From the NCBI GenBank assembly GCA_033675545.1, contig JAWDGP010003784.1, positions 237,001 to 301,000 of the forward strand: a stretch of 64,000 bases of DNA. Direction: 5' to 3'. Shown here piece after piece: positions 36,471 through 46,933 of this stretch (position 1 is the stretch's first letter; every line of letters starts with the position of its first letter). The notes below the pieces were generated by a model that saw nothing but the letters and a program-made list of their open reading frames with translations, was not told the origin of the DNA and did not search any database. The position numbers and the translations under genes are program-made. Origin of the DNA: Elysia crispata. Its lineage: Eukaryota > Mollusca > Gastropoda > Plakobranchidae.

Positions 36471-38814
36471 AATAAACACATCCTCAAGCATACAATCGTA
36501 CTTGTCTAAAGCTACAGGTAGTTCATCAACCATAAGTAAATTGTATTTAATGTTCTTAAAAGCTCAATGCATTTATCTGGCTTTTAAGTATAACATCGGT
36601 ATTGATGAGTATTGATTAATAGAAAATGATAAAATGGAATAATCTCTAAGGATATTCTACAAGCCGCACTGATTTAAAAGCGGGCCTTGTATTGAAATTC
36701 ATAACTATGTAAAATGAATCCCTCATTGTAAATAACGCATTCATCGTGAATATAATTATACATGTATACCCGTAATCTAATTGGAGAAAAACAAAAACAA
36801 AGCATTATCCTATCACAAGCTCGACGTGCGTAACGTTTCAAAAACATTTTATCACACTGCTATCTTCCAAAAAATCAACGAACTTCATTTTTTCATTCGC
36901 GATAGGTCTAGCAATTTAAAAGGATCATTTTGCCCCCTTGAATAATAAAAAAAAATAGAGAGGCAATTCATTGTTTAAAAACGTTTATATTAAGCTGACG
37001 TTATTCGCGCTTCGTCATTTTTTTCCACATGCTGGAACAGGTAATGAAAAGGTTTTAAAAAATATGAATTTTTAAATTCAGCCTACCGTGTCGTCATGCC
37101 CAGCAAAGCGTGATAATAATGCTGCGCTCACAGCTGCCGCTGGCTTTTGTTGATCACACTGGTGTCGATTATACAACATAAATAATTAAACGAACTTTCC
37201 CACAAAGTGACATTATTAAATATTTTACTTGCGGAATAAAGGCTGACTGAATTGCAACAAAAACACAAATTTTTTATTTTTATTTAAGGTATATTTCGCC
37301 CTTTCAATATATTTTTCAAAGGAAACATTAATTTCCATTATCATTCAAACAATTCTACACATTCGAGATGGATTGCTTGTTCAAGTGTTTCAGCTCTATT
37401 ATAAAAAAGAAAAACCTTCTTCAATGTTTTGACTGAACTAGCACAATTATACCAGTCTTATAAAGATTTATTAAAATATCCATAGGCATCAATTACCATT
37501 ACTTTTTGAATTTTAGTTAAGATCCCATGTCTATAAATTAAGGAATGTTTTTTTTTTGTTTTGTTTTGTTTTGTTGTTCAAACTGATGCCTTTTGTTGCA
37601 ATTTTTTAAAAAAAGAATATACATCACTTAAGTCTTATCGTTTGGAAGATGTCGGTGCCCTCCGTTGAATTTGAGGGCTACGAAATCAGACAGCGGTAAG
37701 AGAGACTAAAATGAAAATAAAGCCTGACAAGACAGTACATCACGCTTTAACAGCATCGGATATTCGTCATATCTATATTAAGAGATATACTAGGGTGTGA
37801 TTTCGCGTAGTATTTAAAACACTGGCATAACTCAAACAATGAACTCCCCCTCTCCCCCTCCAAAAAAAAAAAAAAAAAAAAAAAAACAACAACAAAAAAC
37901 AAACTCTAAATCGTGTGAAAATGGTCAAGCACTTATTGTGTTGAAATATCTAAGGTATAATATAAAATAAAGCAATAAATTTCTGTAAGAAAGTGAAGTG
38001 TGAAACGATACAAAAAGGAATTTAAATGATTATCATGCAACAAAGTTAAGTGATCGAGATCAAAAGATAAGCGGAAGGATAATGTTGCCAATTATTCTTA
38101 CAATCAGCTAATGTGAATAACTGACATAGTGTCATTTTTCTTCTTTCATCCCCAATAACAAAACGGGTCGGAAGGAAGAAGAGTAAAAAGTATAAAACAT
38201 TTTTCTTTCGGTCACCTAGCCCTTGCCACATTTATTACAGTTTATACGATGCATGTTTTCTCATGATAGAGTAGTGGCCCCAGCATCATCGATAGAAGCA
38301 AAAATATTCAAGTTAAAGACTACCCAAATATTTCCCGAGTGCAATTCTCAAAGGTCAATGTTTGGATCATTAAAGGTTAAACCATTTTTGGTAGTTGTGC
38401 TACGTAAATCCAGGATTGGACTAGCCGACAAAATACCGAGTCCACCGACTTTTACACAAGCTAGCAAGACTTTATTTTTCGCCTGTTGTTCAAGAAGTTG
38501 CACGAATTATTTTGAACAACAAACTTTAGATGCAGCTGTCGCAGGGATAATTAGGCATTTGTATGAATGTTAATTGAACCTAATCCTTGGAATTTTAGTT
38601 CGTCTATTGCCGGTATTGTTAATTAAAGCTTTAAAATTTATTTTCCTCTATCACTCTTAGATAGTCTAAAAAGCTCACTACTAAGTTTGGTCGTTAGGGT
38701 TAATAGCTTGCGTTGTATCTATTAAATGAGCGTAAAACACCATGCTTTTCCCTCAAAACCTCAAAGTAGAGTAAGTGGGAGTGATATTCGCAGCTCTGTG
38801 TCTATATATAATGG

Positions 38815-39450
38815 GGCTAAGCGAGCAATGAGAACCATCTAACCAGGCATTACAAACAAACCTAGACACTTCAAATTTGCCATAAAGTTGTAAATGGCTC
38901 TAGAGATTGAAGTGGTATCATAATTTTCCCCCAAAATAATGTTTTTTTTTTTTTGTTATTTTTTTAAAATGTGATTATTATTACCATAAAAGAAAAAAAA
39001 GTTGAATATGCGAATTTTTTCCTGTATGCACGGCTTGACAGAGATGGTAGGAATGAAACTGGAAGTAAGCATTATAATGTAGTCGGCGGCAACTCTAAAA
39101 CCAGATAAAACCAAATAGGACTCTATGCTATAGAGTAAGATCAAAGTAAAGAACCTAAACAAGTTGCTTCGACTTGGATTCAAGATCTAGGGCCCAGACA
39201 TTCAAATCTAGATCTAGTTAGATCTAGCTTTTACATTTAGGCTTAGAATTTCAAAAGGATTAAAGATCTAGATCTAGATTCTGTGTTAAGAATTACATGT
39301 ATGGATATATCTCTATTGTGGCTAAAGATAAATAGTTGTAGGATATATCTGGATCAAGTAAAAGGATATCAAGTCCATATAAGCCTATTTAATACATAGA
39401 GCACCCCAACCGCGGCAAATTAACACCACAGTTCCGTTTTACGTAGACAG
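38815..39450 (+). repeat. dispersed repeat family, copy 2
   Basis: Second long copy of the family described at 35868-36470, diverged by substitutions and small indels. It ends about 550 bases left of the short Harbinger element. Confidence 0.75.
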
Positions 39451-40006
39451 AGGAAAATAGAGGAAAAACAATGGTGAACGAGGGAAAGGTTAGGCACTGC
39501 CAGTCGAAATGTAGAGGTAGGGAAATCTCCTAACGCTGACACTGAAGCCAGCATCGCGTTAGCAAAAAAACATTTTGTATTTGCGAAAAGTTGTTACATG
39601 GACGAAGAAAATAAGTACTATGGGGAAAAAAGAATGACGTACCCCACCAGCAACAAACTGTATTATTGAACACTGTTGACATTTTTTTATACACTGATGA
39701 ACGCGATTGCTAACCCTATCATTGCATTATGCTGAACATTATAATATAATGATATATTATATCAATCTAAAATGTAAATTTTTTTTTCGGTCAAACCAGT
39801 CTCCATTAAAAAAACCCATTGTTGTTTTTCTTTCCTTCTGAATTATAGATGTTGACGGCAATTGGCTAGAGGGGAAAAATGTCTTCTTTCAATAAAACAC
39901 TCAAGGACTGCTTGAATAGAAGAGTTCAAAGGCAAGCAATTTCTGTCACATCCTTGGTTATTAATATGCCAGATTCTGGATTAGACTACGCGAGAAAATC
40001 GTCTTA

Positions 40007-40959
40007 GCCAGGCGGCACACATTAACAATCATACGGCATAAGTCACTCGTCACATCACCAGGCACTTCTTACATTATTTAATCTCCGCACGCCGCACTGA
40101 GAGGGAGGTGAAATTAAAGGTATGTGCCACAAGGCGCTCATTCAAAACGATAAAAAGTCTTACATGTACCTCGCACGACTTATCATCTAATCACACAGAA
40201 ACATCCGTTTGTAACTTCAGCGACATGGGGGGCGACGAAACATCAGAAGGGCAGTCAATGCTTGTGCAGCCGATTTATGCTTCACGCGAACTTCTCTTTT
40301 ACTTGTAACGTGGAAAAAAAACTCCCCAAAAACGGACATCAGTAAAATTGATACAGTTTATTATAAAAATGATAAATAAACGCACTTAAGACTAGGCAAC
40401 CGATAATTAATTTCTTCTTACCATGAACAAACAGGTTGATCTGTGATCGACCATGCTCTCTCTAGGAGAGTACGGTCTTTTTGTCATGGATCTTTGATGT
40501 CATAAATGAAAGGACATTCTTAGACCAGATAAATTAATCTCATTTTTCTTTTTCTTCGATTCCTTGCGATGAATTGTCAGTGGCCATAGTTAAAAAATGA
40601 ACAAAAAAAAAAAAAAAAAAAAGCTTCGTTATTGAAACTAAGCAGGATGAAATAGATTCAGATGACTGTATAAACAACGGCGGCGAATAGAGGACAGACT
40701 TAATGAACATGTGCATTGCATTAGGAGTGACTTGCAAGAGGGTCGAGCGATTAAATGACGTCACAGCCAGGACCTCGTCAGTAGGGTCAGCGACGAGCGA
40801 CGGATGGCAAGACAGTACGTTTAACTTTTTGGTGTGGCTCATTGTGGAATATGTTTTTCCGGTGTGATTTTCCTCTCATTCCGTAGTGTGTTCATTAGCG
40901 GCCAGTGATCTAAGGCGTATGGCAAACAGCGAATGACTTTTCTTTGAGTGTCCCGTGGC
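40007..40959 (+). mobile_element. short PIF/Harbinger derivative, internally deleted
   Basis: Flanked by TTA at 40004-40006 and 40960-40962. The left end reads GCCAGGCGGCACACATTAAC; the right end is the reverse complement of GCCACGGGACACTCAAAGAA, both related to the termini of the large element at 41012. Inside, 40238-40290 encodes VQPIYASREL, matching the large element's transposase exon 1 (VRPIYASREI) but on the opposite strand. The right part (40690-40960) is an inverted relative of the large element's 41017-41310 segment. It is therefore a 953-bp, reversed, internally deleted member of the same family. A pure A run lies at 40602-40622. Confidence 0.8.
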
Positions 40960-41374
40960 TTACAGTTTTATTTCAGTGCAAAAGGGATTATGGACACAAG
41001 CATTAGCCTAAGCTAGGCGGCACACAGAGAAAGTCATTCGCCGTTGTCCATTCACCATTCGTCGTTCGATGCTAATGAACGCATTACCGGCGGTGTGGAG
41101 CGTCACACAAACATTCCATATTCCACACGCCGCTTGGCATTTCCTACAAGCAGCTAAAAAACTCAGTCACATAAGAAAAGTTGTTCGTCACTTGTCATTT
41201 GCCGCTGACCTCACCGATGAGGTCACGTGACGTCATTCACACGCCGCTCGACCCTCTCGCAAGTCGTTCGCATCGTAATGCACTTGCTCATTAATTTTGA
41301 CTCCCATTCGCTATTGGGACGACTGTGAACACGTGTTGACCTTGTTCAAACTTTCGTGTTTTAAAGCTATAAAT

Positions 41375-44300
41375 ATGGAAACTGATTCATCACAGCATTT
41401 GGTGGAAACAGAAAGTGAAATCAATTCAAAACTCATTCATCTTGTCAAAGATTTTTCCTTCATCTATGACCCCAACAATTCCAAGCATAAAGATCGTAAT
41501 CTTCTGGAGAGAACATGGACTTCAATATCATCACAGATCAATGTATCTGTTGAAGGTAAGAAAAGTGATGTAGTTTAACATATTCGTGCGCCAGGCGAGA
41601 TTCTAAATGCCAAATTGACTTTTGTATAACCCGGCCGGGGATCAAACCCCGGACCTCCTGATCTTCGACGGACGCAGTGTAAAAAAAAAAGAAGAATAAA
41701 ATAGGACAGGCATAAAAAAACAGAGATGTCACTTCCGGTGTAAATGAAATAATTGTAAAATCTATTGATTTCAAACACAAATGTATTTTAATTATTGTAC
41801 ACAGAACAAAACGTTGCACAATGATGCTGACACAGGTACTAGGAGTAGTCCCCGGAGTTGGAATTTCCTGTCCCCGGAGGTTGTCGCGGAAAAAAATTCC
41901 GAAAATTGCCAAAGGTTGCCAAAACAATATTGCCAAAATCATAAATTTCATGGCTGCAATGTCCAAAAAATCTACCAACCAAAAAAAAAAAACAACCCTT
42001 AAAAAAGAAAAAAAGTTTTTCCGTCTTTTAGTAAACAGCCTGGAAACTATAATATAATGGAATGTTAGTTAATGAATTTTCTAATATTTAGTCAAAAACT
42101 GCTGAAAATTGCCAAAAGTTGCGGAATGAGGCAGCAATGGCGGCCGCAGATTGCCATTCGCGGCCGCGAGTTCCTCCAAGGATAGAATTAACTTCTTTTA
42201 CTGGATTAGGCGCTGAAATTTACACGCAAACGAGGTCGTTAATCCACTGTAAACGTCCACCCTCTGACATGAAGAATTCTGCTAGTGCATTTCTTGCTTT
42301 TATTGCATCAACGGGTCTACGACCAGGTGTGTTATTTTTTTCCCAGTTTACCAAACCAGCAGATTGTCTCAATGAAGGTGCTTCCATGGTGTCCATTTCA
42401 GTGCTAGTTTCCGGGCGCATTTCTCCATCTCTTGCTCTTACAAAATTGTGTAGGGCACACGCAGCCTTTACTATTGTCTCTGCATTATCTACCTGGACAC
42501 GCAGGGGTCGTTGAAATATTTCCCATTTCCTAGAAAGGATTCCAAAAGCACACTCCACAACTTTGCGTGCACGTGACAAGCGCTGGTTGAAAACTCTTCG
42601 TGTGTTATTCAGATTCCTCCCATCAAATGGACGCATGATGTTTAAATTTAAAGGGTAAGCTTCGTCGGCAACAAAATGATATGGCATTTCTTCATCTGTC
42701 CCCGGAATGAGCGAGGGGTTCGGTAAATCCAGCTCTTTATTCATGAGCGCTTTTCCAAAATCTGAAGTTTTAAAAGCTGCTCCATCACTGTTTCTCCCGT
42801 ACTCACCAACGTCTATGACAATGAACATTAGATCAGCGTCAACGACAGCCTGGAGTTGGATCGAGTGAAAGTGTTTGTAGTTGAAGAAAAGCGAACCTGC
42901 ATGTGATGGACATTGAATTCGTACGTGTTTATCATCCAATGCACCCACACAGCACGGGAAATTCCAAAGAGTTGCAAATCTTTCAGATTTCATTTCCCAT
43001 AATGTTTTAGAGGACTGTGGAAAGCACAATGGTGAAAGACTATTCCAGAGTGCCAGGCATGTCTCATGAACAATTTTTCCAACAGTGTTGTGGGCAACTC
43101 TAAAAGAATAACCAATGCTTTGGAAGCTTGCACCTGATGCCATGTATCTGAAAGTAAATTGATAAAATTGTTAATAAATACGCCTGAACAGGTAGCTTAG
43201 ATTATGTATTTCATCCCAAATTCTGCTTTATTATTCTCAGTGTACATAAAAATGGGGAAGAGGGTGGGGGGGGGGGGGCGATGCGGTGTAATAGTTGCTA
43301 TCTCCTATTGAATCCAACTGGTCTCGGGTTCGAATCCCGACCGTGCTGGTCTTTTTGTGTTTATAACAACTCTGATCCTAGGATAGGATCTGACAACTGT
43401 CTTCTTGGATAGGGATGATAAACTCAGAGGCCCCTTACCCGAGCAATATTTGAAATTCCTATCACGAAATGATATTATAAGCATTTAGGCTCTAGATATA
43501 TCCCCTACAAATTCTCTTATATCAGACGTATTTATTGACTATGTCATATTTCCTCTGAGATATGTATGAGAAGCGAATAAGTGGGCGTAATTGATATGCT
43601 GGTTGGGCACCCACATGTCCTATGTCAAATGACCAGGCATAACAGATGATATAATACTGAAATACCTCGATAAGTACAGAGTCCTACGTGATATCATAGG
43701 CATTCTGAATCATAAGCCTACAGATTAGGCCTTCTTGTATTAAAATGTCTTCACCCTAATCCCCACCCCCGCCCCCCTCAGACTGTAGACTAGTCATTAA
43801 GCAAATTTAATTATTTCTTTCTTTTTCAACAGATACAAAAACCAAATGGCAAAGGCTGCGAAATAATTTCAGCAAGGCTATCGAGAGGCGTGCTAAGACA
43901 CCACGGAGAGGCTCTGCAGCCACTAAACTGCAAAAGCCGTGGATTTATGAGGCAGATATGGAATTTCTTAGATTCCATCTGCAGCATCACAGGGCATCTT
44001 CATCCTCACTTTTGCGAGAGAGTCCTGTAGCTGATGTTGAGTTGAACCCTCTGACTCCCCAACTGGACGTTTCAGACAACCCAGAAAATAGCTTGGATAT
44101 TGCGCCACGATCGCATTCCTCCCCACCAAGGAGTACACCACCAGTGCAGCAAGGTTCCTTAAATTCTGCTGCAAGACCAAAGGCCAAAAAACGTGATGCG
44201 AATGACCTTGACTCTGCTGTGCTCTCATACATCAACAGAACCCCGGCGAGAGATGGCGAGCCTGAGGATCCTGCCATCGGGTGGTTCAAAAGCCTGCTTC

Positions 44301-44572
44301 CGATGTATAATTCATTAACATCAATTGAAATATTGGAGTTCCAATCAAAAGTTGTCCTCGAATTGAGGAGTTTAATGCTGGCAAAAGAGCAACGAATGAC
44401 CCGCCCACCAATTCCAATGCCACATAACTACACCAATATCCAACCACCGCCACAAATTCCAATGCCTCATAACAACGCCAGTGTTCAATCACCGCCACAA
44501 GATATCTACTCAACGTCTCGGGCCTCCTCATGTTCTATCCCTGAGTATGAGTATTATCAAGATTACCATTAA
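41375..44572 (+). CDS. MADF-BESS (Myb/SANT-like) DNA-binding protein of Harbinger element, 2 exons
   Basis: Exons 41375-41555 and 43833-44572 join in phase (181 + 740 nt) to 306 aa. An upstream in-frame Met at 41297 would add 26 residues; I prefer the METDSSQ start. Residues about 17-100 form a MADF domain: LIHLVKDFSFIYD, then LLERTWTSIS, then DTKTKWQRLRNNFSKAIERR after the splice. A Ser/Pro-rich linker with a basic PKAKKRD stretch follows, and residues about 208-242 (AIGWFKSLLPMYNSLTSIEI...) are a BESS motif, used for protein-protein contact. In this transposon class the Myb-like partner helps bring the transposase into the nucleus and onto the transposon ends; that role is inferred here. 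Its intron (41556-43832) contains the main transposase exon on the other strand. Confidence 0.9.
41590..41690 (-). repeat. tRNA-derived SINE fragment
   Basis: On the minus strand the segment contains a Pol III B-box-like GGTTTGATCCCC between short complementary arms (CCGGGG...CCCCGG), as in a tRNA T-arm. The 5' part, with the A box, is cut off next to a run of T (minus strand). It lies in the MADF gene's intron. Confidence 0.55.
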
Positions 44573-44818
44573 ATTAGGCTTATGCATCGGTAGTGGAACT
44601 GCTATTGACCATGCATTTCTTTTTCAATTCCTTGATTTTAGTTATTTGTCACATAATTGTCGTTGGATTCGGCTGAAATAGTAATTGTTGATTCACTTTG
44701 TTTTACAAATATGTATTTCTCAAATGAATATTTCAAAAGGAACACATTTCTGTATCTCTTTCATGCCGCGCGCACGTGCGTGTATATGTGTGTCTATGTG
44801 CGTGTGCGTGTATATATA

Positions 44819-44871
<53 letters not shown>

Positions 44872-45280
44872 ATATGTATGAGTAAGCATAATGTATTACG
44901 TAATATGAATCAGATATCTTTTATCATAACAATGTTGATAAAATAAAATAAAATAAATTTTAAGAAAAACACTGAACTTACCGCAAGGTTATAAGAAGTC
45001 TTTCTTCAGCACATATGGACTTTCTGTAATTGGTCCATCCGGGCGAAATATGAGTCTCGACGATTGACAACAGTTCGTAGAATGAAGATTGTGACATTCT
45101 AGTGTAATTGAAGAATTTGTCGTCATCTTTAATAATCTCTTTAAACAGCGTATGATATTCACCTTCAATTTCACGTGAAGCATAAATCGGCCGCACAAAG
45201 ATTGCACGCCTTTTATTTTTTCTTCGTTTACATCGTCTACACAACCACCATAGAAAAATCACTCTTTCACTGTCCGCCAT
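42220..45280 (-). CDS. PIF/Harbinger transposase (HARBI1-like DDE nuclease), 2 exons, intact
   Basis: Exon 1 45280-44982 and exon 2 43147-42220 (299 + 928 nt) join through a GT-AG intron in phase: 408 aa; an upstream Met at 45301 would give 415. Exon 1 holds the N-terminal segment typical of animal Harbinger transposases (RAIFVRPIYASREIEGEYHTLF). Exon 2 begins YMASGASFQSIGYSFRVAHNTV, a helix-turn-helix, and continues into the DDE_Tnp_4 nuclease: Asp in VGALDDKHVRIQ (about D171), Asp in GEYGRNSDGAAF (about D221), then ADEAYPL and RLSRARKVVECAFGIL, one of whose Glu residues completes the triad. No stop or frameshift is seen. It cuts and pastes the element together with the MADF-BESS protein encoded antisense. 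The intron (43148-44981) holds that gene's second exon. Confidence 0.93.
43277..43440 (+). repeat. tRNA-derived SINE in the Harbinger element
   Basis: The head resembles a tRNA: A-box-like TGCGGTGTAATAGTTGC near 43284 and a perfect B box GGTTCGAATCC at 43327-43337 inside the TCGGG...CCCGA arm. The downstream body includes GGGATGATAAACTCAGAGGC, similar in style to invertebrate SINE bodies. It lies where the MADF intron and the transposase intron overlap. The right limit is uncertain. Confidence 0.65.
44811..44868. repeat. (TG)n/(TA)n microsatellite
   Basis: GTGTGCGTG units followed by about 55 bases of TA in the transposase intron, just after the MADF-BESS gene. Confidence 0.95.
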
Positions 45281-45508
45281 GTTTTTGACATTGAAACACA
45301 TTCATAGGCCAGCGACTTTGCTGTGTGACTAGTGACCATACGCCGTATGGCATGTAACTTTCTTTTTGAACGAACGACATACGGCAAATATCTATAATGT
45401 CTCAAACCACTCTTTTATGGTGTGTGGAAATTAAAGATTGCAGCAAGTGGCGATTGATCTAACGAGTAACGTATGGCGTACGACTTTCTCTGTGTGCCGC
45501 CTAGCTAA

Positions 45509-46439
45509 TAAGACTCTAGCGACAAAACTATATAGGCGACTGCCTTGTATGAATCCGCCGCACATAACATGCATGCAACTATTTAAATCTAGAGAACTCT
45601 TCCACGCCTCCCAGGCTCCCACCACCCCTTTTCCACACCCACAAACATATAAAGGAAACGCATAAAGATACTCCTTTAAAATCCGGTACTGACAAGACCG
45701 AAACAGAATTTAATTATCGCATGAGTCACTGATTGCAGAATTATAATTAATCACATATCCACGACACTGTACCTTCCAAAAAGATTTATGATCTTCCAAA
45801 AGTGAAACACTGATCACATCTGAGTTTTTGACTATTGAAAGATTATGAATTGCTGAGGTTCAAGAGAAAAAAAAAAGAAAATGTGATAAATATTAGAGCC
45901 TGCCACAGTGTATTGATCTATGAAAGAATGTAAAGTTGATCGCGCATGATTTCAAGTAAGGAAATTATACCGAGTTTTAACTTACTAACAAGGAGATATG
46001 TGTTTGATATTGAGCGAATCACAGCACTTATAGTAACACCTAATACCTCTCAGAATTTACTCCCAAAGAAAGAAAAAACAAACAAACAATAGATCACCTT
46101 TGGGATGCAGAAACCGATGGTGTAGACTGGAAAGGCACCGGTTCAGCACACGTTTTTTGGCGATTGTTGAGAAGCCCAGAGCCACTACGCTACGAGCAGA
46201 AACGTGTGCTCCATCGATCGGTCTTTTAACATACCGGTAACACACAGACAGACAGACTTTTATTTTTTACCCTTTATTTCTCAGCTCTTACAGTTCACGT
46301 TCCGTCACACCTCGAGTAAAGGACGGCAGTTGCCTAAACAAACTAGACCAAAGTCTGTGCTTTTGTGAGAATCTGCACTTGAAGATTGTGGTAGCTAAGT
46401 TTTTTTTTTTTTTCTCCTCGAAAAAGAAAAGCGAAATTT

Positions 46440-46534
<95 letters not shown>

Positions 46535-46581
46535 GACAGATTTTATGGTTGTAATTACTTCTACTACAACTGCTGCTGCTG

Positions 46582-46636
<55 letters not shown>

Positions 46637-46707
46637 CACTATTACTACTACTGCTACTACTACTACTGCTACTGCTACTACTACTACTACTACTACTACT
46701 GCTACTT

Positions 46708-46753
<46 letters not shown>

Positions 46754-46782
46754 CACTATTACTACTACTGCTACTACTACTG

Positions 46783-46832
<50 letters not shown>

Positions 46833-46890
46833 GCTACTGCTGCTGCTAGTGCTACTGCTACTGCTACTACTACTACTACTACTCTCTGTC

Positions 46891-46933
<43 letters not shown>

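Larger units (their letters stand above)
41012..45505. mobile_element. PIF/Harbinger DNA transposon, apparently autonomous
   Basis: A 4494-bp element flanked by TAA at 41009-41011 and 45506-45508 (Harbinger elements duplicate 3 bp). The termini are inverted repeats: GCTAGGCGGCACACAGAGAA with AGTC at the left and its reverse complement at the right, identical over the first 24 bases and similar for several more (TCATTCGCC against TCGTACGCC). It carries a two-exon MADF-BESS gene (+) and a two-exon DDE transposase gene (-), both with open frames, as expected for an autonomous Harbinger. It also contains two tRNA-SINE insertions and an AT microsatellite in its introns. Confidence 0.92.

Noticed and set aside
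38223-38573. A 116-codon open frame
   Set aside because: Mixed-composition protein with no recognisable domain, no exon partners and no supporting context in AT-rich intergenic DNA.
46090-46215. Possible tRNA-like SINE on the minus strand (GTAGTGGCTCTGGG resembles an A box)
   Set aside because: No convincing B box follows at the right distance.
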